Positions 36,622-45,270 of a stretch of 64,000 nt of DNA are shown in pieces. This DNA is from Calothrix sp. PCC 7103. GTDB lineage: Bacteria > Cyanobacteriota > Cyanobacteriia > Cyanobacteriales > Nostocaceae. A program made the translations under genes and the position numbers. The notes under the pieces are model-generated. The model had not been told where the DNA came from and did no database searches. It was given only the letters and a program-made list of their open reading frames with translations. The DNA is taken from positions 377,278 to 441,277 of the forward strand of contig NZ_KB217478.1 in NCBI RefSeq assembly GCF_000331305.1, given 5' to 3'. Every line of letters starts with the position of its first letter. Within the stretch, counting starts at the first letter, position 1.

Positions 36622-36647
36622 GTAGAGACGTTACGTAACGTCTCTAC
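36622..36647. repeat. Perfect 26-bp palindrome (GTAGAGACGTT...)
   Basis: GTAGAGACGTTAC is followed directly by its reverse complement GTAACGTCTCTAC. A diverged copy occurs at 57216-57243 with ACATGT in the centre. It lies between the convergent DUF370 and Mn-SOD genes and may be a bidirectional terminator or a mobile short repeat. Confidence 0.75.
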
Positions 36648-36667
36648 ATTCATTGTTTGTTGCGTTT

Positions 36668-37483
36668 TTAAGTTGATGGTTGCGAACGTGAAGCTAGCGT
36701 GCGTTTGTTTACCTCATTCCAATTAACTACATTCCACCAATTAGTCAAATAGTCTGCACGACGATTTTGGTATCTTAAGTAGTAAGCGTGTTCCCATACG
36801 TCATTTCCCATAATTGGATAGGAACCATCCATAATAGGACTATCTTGATTTGGTGTATTCGTAATTTCAAGTTGACCTTTGGGGTTACGCACTAACCACA
36901 CCCATCCACTACCAAAACGTTGTCCACCTGCTGCATTAAACTGTTTTTGGAAGTTCTCAAAGCTTCCAAAAGTTTGATTAATTTCTTGAGCAATATTCCC
37001 AGTGGGTAGACCTCCACCTGTAGGACTCATAATTTCCCAGAACATGGTGTGGTTGAGATGTCCACCACCATTATTACGTATAGTAGTACGAATATCTTCT
37101 GGTATACTATTTAAGTCACGTAACATTGCTTCTGTAGTTCTACCTTGTAATTGTGGGTACTTTTTCAAAGCATTATTCAAATTATCGACATATGCTTTAT
37201 GATGCTTATCGTGATGAATTTTCATCGTTTCTGCATCTATAGCTTTTTCTAATGCATTGTAAGCATATGGTAATGGAGGTAGCTGTGCAGGATTCGCACT
37301 TAATCCTTGGCTTATTACCGATTGTACTTGATTACCAGTAGCTCTAGATACTGGTACAGGCGCCGCAGCTAATTGTTGTGGTTGAAAAATAGTTACAACA
37401 ACTAATACAATTCCTGCAATAAACCAAATTAATGGTTTTATCAAAATTGAAATCATACTCATGTGTACTCCGGTAGATGGCAA
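36668..37483 (-). CDS. sodA: Membrane-anchored Mn superoxide dismutase
   Basis: This 271-residue Fe/Mn SOD has an extra N-terminus: a membrane helix ([17 protein letters not shown]) and a linker before [16 protein letters not shown]. Metal ligands are in [11 protein letters not shown], in [12 protein letters not shown], and in the Asp and His of [15 protein letters not shown]. The Mn-type pattern and anchor match the thylakoid/plasma-membrane MnSOD of Nostoc-type cyanobacteria. It detoxifies superoxide at the membrane surface. It is preceded by a 298-base gap with no gene. Confidence 0.92.
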   Translation of the reverse strand: MPSTGVHMSMISILIKPLIWFIAGIVLVVVTIFQPQQLAAAPVPVSRATGNQVQSVISQGLSANPAQLPPLPYAYNALEKAIDAETMKIHHDKHHKAYVDNLNNALKKYPQLQGRTTEAMLRDLNSIPEDIRTTIRNNGGGHLNHTMFWEIMSPTGGGLPTGNIAQEINQTFGSFENFQKQFNAAGGQRFGSGWVWLVRNPKGQLEITNTPNQDSPIMDGSYPIMGNDVWEHAYYLRYQNRRADYLTNWWNVVNWNEVNKRTLASRSQPST

Positions 37484-37781
37484 ATCTAATCTTATTTTTA
37501 AGTAAGCATACAGCTATTAGATGTAATTATTTTGACAATAACTACATTCAATCTTGCGGCATAAAGTTTCATGATTGTACATGAATACAATACATTATTT
37601 AGTTAATAAAATACAACCTAACTACGCTGATAATCTTGTTTTTAACTACCATGTTCTAATAAATTATCAATAACTATTATTACAATTTACCTTATTTTTC
37701 TTTATTTACTATCTTCATATAGTTTTTATTTTTCCTTCTTTAGATAGATGCAAAATATACGGTTATTAAGATGCTTGATTG

Positions 37782-38099
37782 CTAATAGTATTCTGGATTT
37801 TTAGTTTTACTTTCTACGATTTCAAAATGTTCTACGGTGGGGAATGGGTCGTAAAAGTGATGTAATATTTTTTTCCATTGTTCATATTTAGGAGATTCTC
37901 GAAACCCTGATGTATGTGCTTCTAAATTCTCCCATTGCACTAGTAATAGGTATTTTCCTTTTACTTCTATACAACGGTGTAGTTCGTGCGATAAATATCC
38001 ATCTATTAGAGATATAATTTTTGATGCTTGTTTGAATGCTGATTCAAATTTGTTTTCCATTCCTGGTTTTACGTTCAGCATTACTGCTTCAAGTATCAT
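37782..38099 (-). CDS. ABM-domain (antibiotic biosynthesis monooxygenase-like) protein
   Basis: The 105-residue single-domain dimeric ferredoxin-like protein runs ILEAVMLNVKPGMENKFESA, then YLSHELHRCIEVKGKYLLLV and WENLEAHTSGFRESPKYEQW. Family members include quinol monooxygenases and haem-degrading enzymes, but many have unknown substrates. It ends the cluster containing the Septu genes on the same strand, 35 bases downstream of ptuB. Confidence 0.82.
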   Translation of the reverse strand: MILEAVMLNVKPGMENKFESAFKQASKIISLIDGYLSHELHRCIEVKGKYLLLVQWENLEAHTSGFRESPKYEQWKKILHHFYDPFPTVEHFEIVESKTKNPEYY

Positions 38100-38133
38100 T
38101 ATTATATCTCCTTCCGATTAGCGATTAGCACTT

Positions 38134-38778
38134 TTATAGCACAAATTTTTGCAGTGTATATACTATCACGTCGCAAAATGGGGTCAGGCGCCCATTATTA
38201 TCTGGTTTCTGGTATCCTTGAATTAGTTGTTGTATTTCTGTTTCGTTTAATCCGTCACTTATTTGTATAGCTGTATCTATCGCTGTTCTCCTTAGTCTTC
38301 TTAGTTTATCTATATCTAGGGCAAGTTTATTAATAGTTGTTTTCGCTGCTTCCTCCTTGACTCCTTGTACTGGTGCTATTTCCCCTGACCCTATATATCT
38401 AAAATATGTCTCACATCTAGGGTCTAAAGGTGATACCATTAACTCCTCATCATACCAGGCGCCTTTTTTATGTCCACAGTGTACGGGTGTACGAGGTTTT
38501 CTCTCGTCTTCTCCTTGACACGATGCAATTAGGTTGGTATAGGTAAAAGTTAATTCTTTGTAAACGCTTTTTGGACGGTAGTGTTCAATATGGCAATTCG
38601 TGCGAATAATAGGACGACTACAGTAAGCACAAATAAATCCCTGCTCTTTCAACAAAGATTCATAAACGTCGTTTTTGACCGATTTATTAAAAGACTTCCA
38701 ATCTTTTATCCTACCACCTAGCTTTTGATTCCAATCGGTCAAACTTCGCGGTTCTTGATTTTTTTGAATATATTTCAT
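38134..38778 (-). CDS. ptuB: Septu PtuB-type HNH endonuclease
   Basis: This 214-residue HNH protein has zinc-binding Cys50 and Cys53 (ICAYC), the His-rich core CHIEHYRPKS, NLIASCQGE, then VHCGHKKG and MVSPLDPRCE. The start MKYIQKNQEP is typical of the retron/Septu-associated HNH family (TIGR02646-like). With the overlapping AAA ATPase it forms a two-gene anti-phage module. The four-base overlap (ATGA) with ptuA shows coupling. No reverse transcriptase or msr-msd is nearby, so a retron is not supported. Confidence 0.87.
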   Translation of the reverse strand: MKYIQKNQEPRSLTDWNQKLGGRIKDWKSFNKSVKNDVYESLLKEQGFICAYCSRPIIRTNCHIEHYRPKSVYKELTFTYTNLIASCQGEDERKPRTPVHCGHKKGAWYDEELMVSPLDPRCETYFRYIGSGEIAPVQGVKEEAAKTTINKLALDIDKLRRLRRTAIDTAIQISDGLNETEIQQLIQGYQKPDNNGRLTPFCDVIVYTLQKFVL

Positions 38779-40178
38779 CGATTTAATATTTCCTTGCGTC
38801 GAATTAATACATCTGCACGCACAAATTCGGGGTCGTCTTCTCCTATTTGTGTTGCAAGATTTTGACGTAGTTGTTTCGCTGTCTCCAAGTTACCCTGGTC
38901 GATTAATTTAAATAAGTCGCTTAAACCATTTTTGATTTGTTGCGGACGTTCTGATACACCCATTAAATCTTCTAAAATTTGATTGCTGTCTCGACCAAAC
39001 GAGTTTTCTGGTTGCTGAAGCACTACACCATCGGGTGTTGCACTAATAATATAGATGTTATCGGGTTTGATATGACTGACTATTTGCGGTGAGTGGGTAG
39101 AAACGATAAATTGACAGTTGGGAAATGTCCTTTTTAATGCAGGAATAATTTCTCGTTGCCATTTGGGATGTAAATGTAGTTCTACTTCATCGATAAGCAC
39201 TACCCCATCACCCAAGAGTGGGTTTTCTAAATATGGGTTTGCTGTTGCCAGTCGTCTTGCTAAATCCCCTACTAAAGCAAGCAAACATTTTTCTCCGTCT
39301 GAAAGTTGGTTAACTACAAGTTCTTGACCCCGCTTTTTAACCATCATTTGCAGTGACGCACGAACCACATGCAAGTCGGTAAAATCGGGTTGTAATGAAG
39401 AAATTGCATTTCGTGCTGTCTCTAACTGTATATCCCGATAGTCTGGATTATTACGTCGCTGTTCGTTTTCTAGGTCTTCACGGTTCCTAAACCATTCAAA
39501 AAAACCTTTGAAGTCTATTCTCCCACCTGTTAGTGCTTGGTCGTATGCGTTAACTTGACTAAATATATTCTCCTGCGTCATATCCAGAGGCATTTCTAAA
39601 ACCGCACGGTTGACAGGATAAGATACTATAACGGGTAAGTTTATATTACTTGTACTTAGTCCAGTGGCTAACTCATCTACATATGCTTGTAAAAAAGGCA
39701 GTGTTTGATTATCACCTTCTTCTTCGATAAAATCTAGTGCGACAGTTACAGCTTGCAGTGCTTTGCTTAACTCGTTACGCTTTTGACTCAACGCTTGCAG
39801 TTGTTCGTCATTTACATCATATAATATAGACTTGATTGCTTCTAAGCGTTTCATCCCTGTACTTCTAACATCGCGAACTGACGATGGACGCTCTTTTTGC
39901 AATGACCAACTAATTTCACGCTCACCTTCGACTATTGTAATCTCACATTCTAACGACTGGCGCCCGTTCATAATATCCTTGTCGTCAAAAAACCGCATTG
40001 ACAAAGAATCTTGCAGGCGCCCGGTAAACTGCGATAATAAAATTGTCAAGCAATCTAAAATACTAGACTTCCCAACACCATTAACACCAACTAACACAGC
40101 TGGTTCCTGAACCTCAAAATTCAACTCCAAATCACTCAAACCACGGAAATTGGTTATTTTTAGGCGCCTAACTTTCAT
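38775..40178 (-). CDS. ptuA: Septu PtuA-type AAA ATPase
   Basis: This 467-residue SMC/OLD-like ATPase has LKITNFRGLSDLEL at the start, Walker A GVNGVGKSS (residues 31-39) and a long helical insert. The signature is NQLSDGEKCLLAL, Walker B VVLIDEVELHLHP and the switch STHSPQIV. Septu ATPases hold and regulate the HNH nuclease PtuB, which cuts nucleic acid on infection. A GGCGCC site lies in the first codons. The promoter is presumably in the 40179-40335 gap shared with the divergent haemagglutinin-like gene. Confidence 0.88.
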   Translation of the reverse strand: MKVRRLKITNFRGLSDLELNFEVQEPAVLVGVNGVGKSSILDCLTILLSQFTGRLQDSLSMRFFDDKDIMNGRQSLECEITIVEGEREISWSLQKERPSSVRDVRSTGMKRLEAIKSILYDVNDEQLQALSQKRNELSKALQAVTVALDFIEEEGDNQTLPFLQAYVDELATGLSTSNINLPVIVSYPVNRAVLEMPLDMTQENIFSQVNAYDQALTGGRIDFKGFFEWFRNREDLENEQRRNNPDYRDIQLETARNAISSLQPDFTDLHVVRASLQMMVKKRGQELVVNQLSDGEKCLLALVGDLARRLATANPYLENPLLGDGVVLIDEVELHLHPKWQREIIPALKRTFPNCQFIVSTHSPQIVSHIKPDNIYIISATPDGVVLQQPENSFGRDSNQILEDLMGVSERPQQIKNGLSDLFKLIDQGNLETAKQLRQNLATQIGEDDPEFVRADVLIRRKEILNR

Positions 40179-40335
40179 ATTAAGTATATATAACTAGATA
40201 AAAAATATAACGATATATTTGGTTATACCACTATCTTAAAATATTTTCTCCAAAATCACTTTCCCTTAATTATTGGGGTGGGGGGTCAGACCAAGATGTG
40301 TTATTTTTGACTTGCAGTATTTTGATGAGTGTGCT

Positions 40336-41736
40336 GTGAGTATAACTACTGTTGCAAATAATATATTCAAAGTGACGTTAAACGTGATTACTTACAGTCT
40401 ATTTAATGCAGCACTACAAGCACAAGTTGTTCCTGATGCAACCCTTCCCAATAATTCAATCGTTACATCCCAAGATCAAAATATTACCATTACAGGTGGA
40501 ACTCAAACAGGCGCCAATTTATTCCACAGTTTTTTACAGTTTTCGGTGAAAAATGGGGAAAGCGTTTATTTTGACAATGCTCCTAGGGTGGATAATATGA
40601 TTATGCGGGTGACAGGACGTGATATCTCTAATATCGATGGTTTGATACACACAGCAGGTAATGTTAATTTATATATATTCAACCCAAATGGCATTTACTT
40701 GGGTAAAAATGCTGCACTCGATATCAAAGGGTCGTTATATTTGAGTACTGCTGAGTCTTGGAAATTTCCACATGGTCTAAAAGACGTTGATAATCCTTCC
40801 TTACTACATATATCGGCGCCTATTGGTGTACAGTGGGGTTACACTGGTAATATTCAAGTTGATGCTAATTTATCTGCTCAAAATTTGAGTCTAACAGCAA
40901 ATAACATCACAATTACAGGAAATGTGACAAGTAGTGGTGATATTACTGTGGAAGCAACCAATAAATTGATGATAAATGATAAAGCTAAAGTTAGTGTAAG
41001 TAGTCAAGGAAGTGGCGCCAGTGGTAACTTGCAATTGGTAACAGATAATCTGACAATTGAAGGAGGAACAGTCAGCGCAAAAACAATCACAGAAGGTGGA
41101 AATATCAATGTGTACGCATCTAGTTTGCTAACGTTGCGTCAGAATGCGACTATTTCTACTGTATCTACAGGAAAAAGTAATGGCGCCAATATTAATATTG
41201 AAGCAGGGTTTATTTTAGTCAACGCAAATGGCGATAATGATATTACCACAAACGTGATGCAAGATAACGGCGGAAAAATTAGAATATTCAGTAATGCTAT
41301 CTTTGGTTTAGAAAAACGTCCTACCCCAACAGGACGCAGCGATATTTCCGTGACATCTCCTGCTTTGAGTAATAGCAACATCAATATTACGACTTTAAAT
41401 ATCGACCCAAATCGAGGTGTTACTCCGTTACCCACATCTATAGTAGACGTGTCAAAGCAAATTAATCAAACTTGTTCAAACCAAGCTACCACAAATCGCT
41501 TTGTTATTGTTGGACGTGGTGGTTTACCATTGAATACCACAGAAGCTTTGAGCGTCAACTCTGGTTGGATAGACTGGCGCCATATTAATAAGGTACAAGA
41601 GAATGAAGGGACTGATGTATCTACAGAACATCAAGCTGTAGAAGCAACTGCGTGGGAAGTTGAGAATGGTGCTATTAAACTTGTTGCAAGCAATAAAGCA
41701 AACTGGCAACGGATGATGAACGGATGCAACGGATAG
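40336..41736 (+). CDS. TPS-domain (filamentous haemagglutinin-type) exported protein
   Basis: The start is put at GTG 40336 because it leads directly into a signal peptide ending near ALQAQ-VVPD; upstream TTG/GTG codons would add a non-exported stretch. The mature N-terminus is a two-partner-secretion domain: VVPDATLPNNSIV, NLFHSFLQFSV, IFNPNGIYLGKNAALD. Beta-helix repeats and a C-terminal cyanobacterial FHA tail ending in VENGAIKLVAS follow. No TpsB transporter gene is in the window. The last residues (QRMMNGCNG) are encoded by a REP-like repeat. It begins a cluster with CHAT, DUF928 and CHASE2 kinase genes. Confidence 0.85.
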   Translation: MSITTVANNIFKVTLNVITYSLFNAALQAQVVPDATLPNNSIVTSQDQNITITGGTQTGANLFHSFLQFSVKNGESVYFDNAPRVDNMIMRVTGRDISNIDGLIHTAGNVNLYIFNPNGIYLGKNAALDIKGSLYLSTAESWKFPHGLKDVDNPSLLHISAPIGVQWGYTGNIQVDANLSAQNLSLTANNITITGNVTSSGDITVEATNKLMINDKAKVSVSSQGSGASGNLQLVTDNLTIEGGTVSAKTITEGGNINVYASSLLTLRQNATISTVSTGKSNGANINIEAGFILVNANGDNDITTNVMQDNGGKIRIFSNAIFGLEKRPTPTGRSDISVTSPALSNSNINITTLNIDPNRGVTPLPTSIVDVSKQINQTCSNQATTNRFVIVGRGGLPLNTTEALSVNSGWIDWRHINKVQENEGTDVSTEHQAVEATAWEVENGAIKLVASNKANWQRMMNGCNG

Positions 41737-41737
41737 G
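41705..41737. repeat. REP-like AACGGAT copy at the haemagglutinin gene end
   Basis: The copy reads GGCAACGGATGATGAACGGA then TGCAACGGATAG. The reading frame runs through it and its final TAG is the stop codon. A GAAACC palindrome (41742-41756) follows directly. Confidence 0.8.
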
Positions 41738-41846
41738 TTACAGAAACCCAGTTTCTAAGTTCTATAAGTGTTATTACGTACATAATTAAAAGTGATATGG
41801 CATAAATACGTAAGGTTGCTGTTGTAATGCTAACGATACTTAAGAG

Positions 41847-44429
41847 ATGATGCACCCTAACTATGGGTTCATGCTTATGAAGTTACGTAGATGGTTACGT
41901 TTATTTGTTGTAGTTACTATAGTTATATTATTTATCTTTTTTAGTGGCGCCGTAACAGCATCTGTACCAAATTCGTTGATGAGTGGACAGGTATTTTATT
42001 CTGCGGGACTGTATAGTAACGCGATTCGCGTTTGGAGTGATGCTGTTGGTCGCTATGAGAATAAAAATGATAAACAATCTCAAGCTTTGATGCTTTCTTA
42101 TTTAGCTTTAGCTTATCAGCAAAATGGACAGTTAGTTTTGGCTGAGTCTTCTATATCCCAAGCAAAGCGGTTAATTTACAATAACGGTAAGGTTGTTAAC
42201 CTAAAAATAGGCGCCTGTGTTTTGAATAATCAAGGTGAGTTATTATTTAACCTGGGTAATACAGAATCTGCTCTTGATGCTTTTCAACAAGCAGAAAAAT
42301 ATTACCGAAAAAGTAATGATGTTATGGGTGTTATTGGAACGCAGTTGAATTCTGCACGTGCTTTACAAATGTTAGGATATTTTCTGCGTGCAAAAAATAT
42401 TCTTGAGCAAGTACAAACTTCATTATCAGCACAACCTGACTCAGAGTTGAAAGTTACTGCACTAATGAATTTGGGTAATTTGTTACGAGTTATAGGTAAC
42501 TATGTTGGTGCAAATAAAGTCAATATGGAAAGCTTAAAAATTGCTACTGCAATACAGTTACATCCACAAACTTTTATGATATTACTCAATTTGGGAAGAC
42601 TTGCCGAAGCTCAAAGTCAATTAACTACTGCTTTGGAATTTTACCACAAAGGTGCCGTTCCCAATAGCCCCGTCAGACTACAAGCGAGTCTTTATGAAAT
42701 GAAAACCCTCGTACATCTCGACCGCTATAGCGATGCTCAAAAGCTATTAAAACAAATTCATACCGATTTATTACCTAACTACCCACTCAGCCAAACTAAA
42801 GTATACGCCCAAATTGAGTTAGCTTCCGACTTAGTTAAAATGAAAAGCTTACAAGAATCGTCAGTAAATGTGAATCAGCAAGGGAATATCAAGGAAGATT
42901 ATTTAAATATTTCAGCACAGTTATTAGCAAACGCTTATAAAGATGCTCAAACTTTGGGACATCCTCGTGCTGAGTCGATAGCTTTGGGACGTTTGGCAGG
43001 TCTATATGAACAAACTCAACAATGGCAAAATGCGATTAAACTGACTACTCTTGCTTTAGAGAAAGCACGTTTGTTAAAAGCTGCTGATATTGCGTATCAG
43101 TGGGAATGGCAACTAGGACGAATTTTTAAAGCACAAGGTAATATTGAAAAAGCGATAAGTAATTATACAGAAGCATATCAAATTTTACAGGCGCTTCGTC
43201 AAGATTTAGTCGCAATTAATCAAGATGTTCAGTTTTCATTTCGTGAAAGTGTTGAACCTGTCTACCGAGAATTAGTAGATTTACTGTTGCAGGATGTTCC
43301 AGATATTGCATTAAAACAGCAGCAATCAAAATTAGTCTTTGCACGTGAAATCATCGAAGCGTTGCAAATGGCAGAACTTGCTAATTATTTTCGACAAGCT
43401 TGTCTAAACGGTCAACCAATTTCGATTGAACAAATTGATACAAATGCCGCTGTAATATACCCTATTATTTTAAAAGACCGTCTCGAAGTTATTCTTTCGC
43501 TCAATCACCAACCTTTACGTCATTATGCGACTTTAAAAACTGCCGCACAAGTCGAAACTGCTATTAAAGCAATGCGTCACTCGCAAAGGAAAACTTCGTT
43601 TGAACGCGAACGGTTATTGATTGCTCAACAATTATATGATTGGTTAATCAAACCAGCTGCTGAGATTTTAACGAAACACGAGATAAAAACGTTGGTATTT
43701 GTACTGGATGGTTCATTGCGGAATATACCAATGGCTGCATTACATGATGGTACACAATATTTGATTGAAAAATATGCTCTTGCCGTGGCGCCTAGTTTAG
43801 AGTTGTTTAAAGCAGGAGTTTTACACAAAGATAAAATCAAGGTTTTGGCAGGAGGAGTGACTTTACCAAACCAAAACTTATCACCGTTACCAGGAGTTGA
43901 GCAAGAAATTAAAAGTATTCGCGCTTTGCTACCGACGACGGTGTTACTCAATCAGAATTTTACAATAGAGAATTTACGGAATAATTTAGATAAGCAGTAC
44001 TCAGTCATACACTTAGCTACACATGGTCAATTTAGTTCTAATGCTACGGATACTTATATTCAAACATGGAATCAACAGCTTGATATTAACATGTTAAACT
44101 CATTAATTGCGGAGCGGAATTTACGAGGCGCCAGTCCAATAGAGTTATTAATACTAAGCGCTTGTCAAACAGCTTCTGGAGATGATTCTGCGGCATTAGG
44201 AATAGCGGGAGTTGCAGCGCATTCGGGAGCGCGTAGTGTTTTAGCATCGCTATGGCAAATCAATGATGAGTATACACCAGTGTTTATGAATGTTTTTTAC
44301 AAACAGTTATATTTGGGCGCCACAAGAGCGGAAGCGTTGCAGAAAGCGCAACTTGAGTTAATGAAGAGTGAAGAATATAAACATCCTTATTACTGGGCAA
44401 GTTTTATACTAGTTGGCAATTGGCTATAG
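41847..44429 (+). CDS. TPR-CHAT protein (caspase-like protease), exported
   Basis: This 860-residue protein has an N-terminal membrane/signal segment (LFVVVTIVILFIFFSGAVTAS) and about eight TPR-like helical repeats (residues ~45-470). A C-terminal CHAT domain contains the catalytic His726 in HLATHGQF and Cys773 in LSACQTASG. CHAT proteases are caspase relatives that cleave specific partner proteins. Export suggests an extracytoplasmic target, perhaps the neighbouring TPS passenger or DUF928 protein. The first codons offer several starts (ATG 41847, ATG 41871, ATG 41877). Confidence 0.9.
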   Translation: MMHPNYGFMLMKLRRWLRLFVVVTIVILFIFFSGAVTASVPNSLMSGQVFYSAGLYSNAIRVWSDAVGRYENKNDKQSQALMLSYLALAYQQNGQLVLAESSISQAKRLIYNNGKVVNLKIGACVLNNQGELLFNLGNTESALDAFQQAEKYYRKSNDVMGVIGTQLNSARALQMLGYFLRAKNILEQVQTSLSAQPDSELKVTALMNLGNLLRVIGNYVGANKVNMESLKIATAIQLHPQTFMILLNLGRLAEAQSQLTTALEFYHKGAVPNSPVRLQASLYEMKTLVHLDRYSDAQKLLKQIHTDLLPNYPLSQTKVYAQIELASDLVKMKSLQESSVNVNQQGNIKEDYLNISAQLLANAYKDAQTLGHPRAESIALGRLAGLYEQTQQWQNAIKLTTLALEKARLLKAADIAYQWEWQLGRIFKAQGNIEKAISNYTEAYQILQALRQDLVAINQDVQFSFRESVEPVYRELVDLLLQDVPDIALKQQQSKLVFAREIIEALQMAELANYFRQACLNGQPISIEQIDTNAAVIYPIILKDRLEVILSLNHQPLRHYATLKTAAQVETAIKAMRHSQRKTSFERERLLIAQQLYDWLIKPAAEILTKHEIKTLVFVLDGSLRNIPMAALHDGTQYLIEKYALAVAPSLELFKAGVLHKDKIKVLAGGVTLPNQNLSPLPGVEQEIKSIRALLPTTVLLNQNFTIENLRNNLDKQYSVIHLATHGQFSSNATDTYIQTWNQQLDINMLNSLIAERNLRGASPIELLILSACQTASGDDSAALGIAGVAAHSGARSVLASLWQINDEYTPVFMNVFYKQLYLGATRAEALQKAQLELMKSEEYKHPYYWASFILVGNWL

Positions 44430-44473
44430 AGAATACATAATTAGATATATATAAAAAAAGATACTAAAGGTGT

Positions 44474-45238
44474 ATGGATTTTCTTACAAAAAGATGTGGA
44501 TGTAAATTAGTAATAGGGTGCTTAACGGCAACAGTTACCCTACCATTATCGATATCATCAGTTAGTGGAGTAACTCCTAGTGACATGAGTGGTGTGAGTG
44601 GGTTGAGTACAGTAAGTTTTGAACCACCACCACGAAAAGATGCACCTCGTGGTGGGACAGCAGGTGGAGGTTCACGTAGTGATACGGTTTATTGTGGTTC
44701 TTCAGTTCAACCTAGAACTAAAACCTTAACTGCTTTGACTCCGGGTAAACATGTTGGATTATCTCATGACAGGCACCCAGTGTTGTATGTATATTTACCG
44801 AAGACTAAGGCGAAAGTAGGAGAGTTTAGCTTATTTGATGAGAAAATGAATGGGGTATATCAAACAGATATATCAGTAGAAAACAGTAAAGGTTTTATTG
44901 CGATTAAATTACCATCGGCGCCGTCTTTAGTCAAAAATCAGCCTTACTACTGGTCATTTGCATTGGCTTGTAACCCAGAAGACCGAACGTCTGATATGGT
45001 AGTTGGAGGTTGGATAGAGCATACACAGTTAAGTCAGGATTTACAAAACCAATTAATTAAAGCTTCCTCTGTCGAACGTATATCTTTGTACGCCAGAAAT
45101 GGATACTGGTATGATGCAGTTGCAACAGTGATGGAACTTCAGCAAAAAGAACCGCACAACTCAGAAATCGCACGAACTTGGACGGAGCTATTAACTTCGG
45201 TTGGTTTGAATTTAAATATAGTTGCAACGGCAAATTAG
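44474..45238 (+). CDS. DUF928 exported protein
   Basis: The 254-residue protein has a signal peptide (LVIGCLTATVTLPLSISSVSG). The DUF928 hallmark FEPPPRKDAPRGGTAGG precedes a beta-sandwich-like domain (VLYVYLPKTKAKVGEFSLFD, YYWSFALACN). A C-terminal helical tail (WYDAVATVMELQQKEP) follows. DUF928 is largely cyanobacterial and of unknown function. It regularly neighbours CHASE2 and CHAT genes, as here. Confidence 0.87.
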   Translation: MDFLTKRCGCKLVIGCLTATVTLPLSISSVSGVTPSDMSGVSGLSTVSFEPPPRKDAPRGGTAGGGSRSDTVYCGSSVQPRTKTLTALTPGKHVGLSHDRHPVLYVYLPKTKAKVGEFSLFDEKMNGVYQTDISVENSKGFIAIKLPSAPSLVKNQPYYWSFALACNPEDRTSDMVVGGWIEHTQLSQDLQNQLIKASSVERISLYARNGYWYDAVATVMELQQKEPHNSEIARTWTELLTSVGLNLNIVATAN

Positions 45239-45270
45239 GTTTTCACTTCCCCAACACTCTTGCTTTGCTT

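Noticed and set aside
38134-40178. Retron effector pair
   Set aside because: The ATPase-HNH pair fits retron effectors, but no reverse transcriptase or msr-msd structure was found in the neighbourhood.
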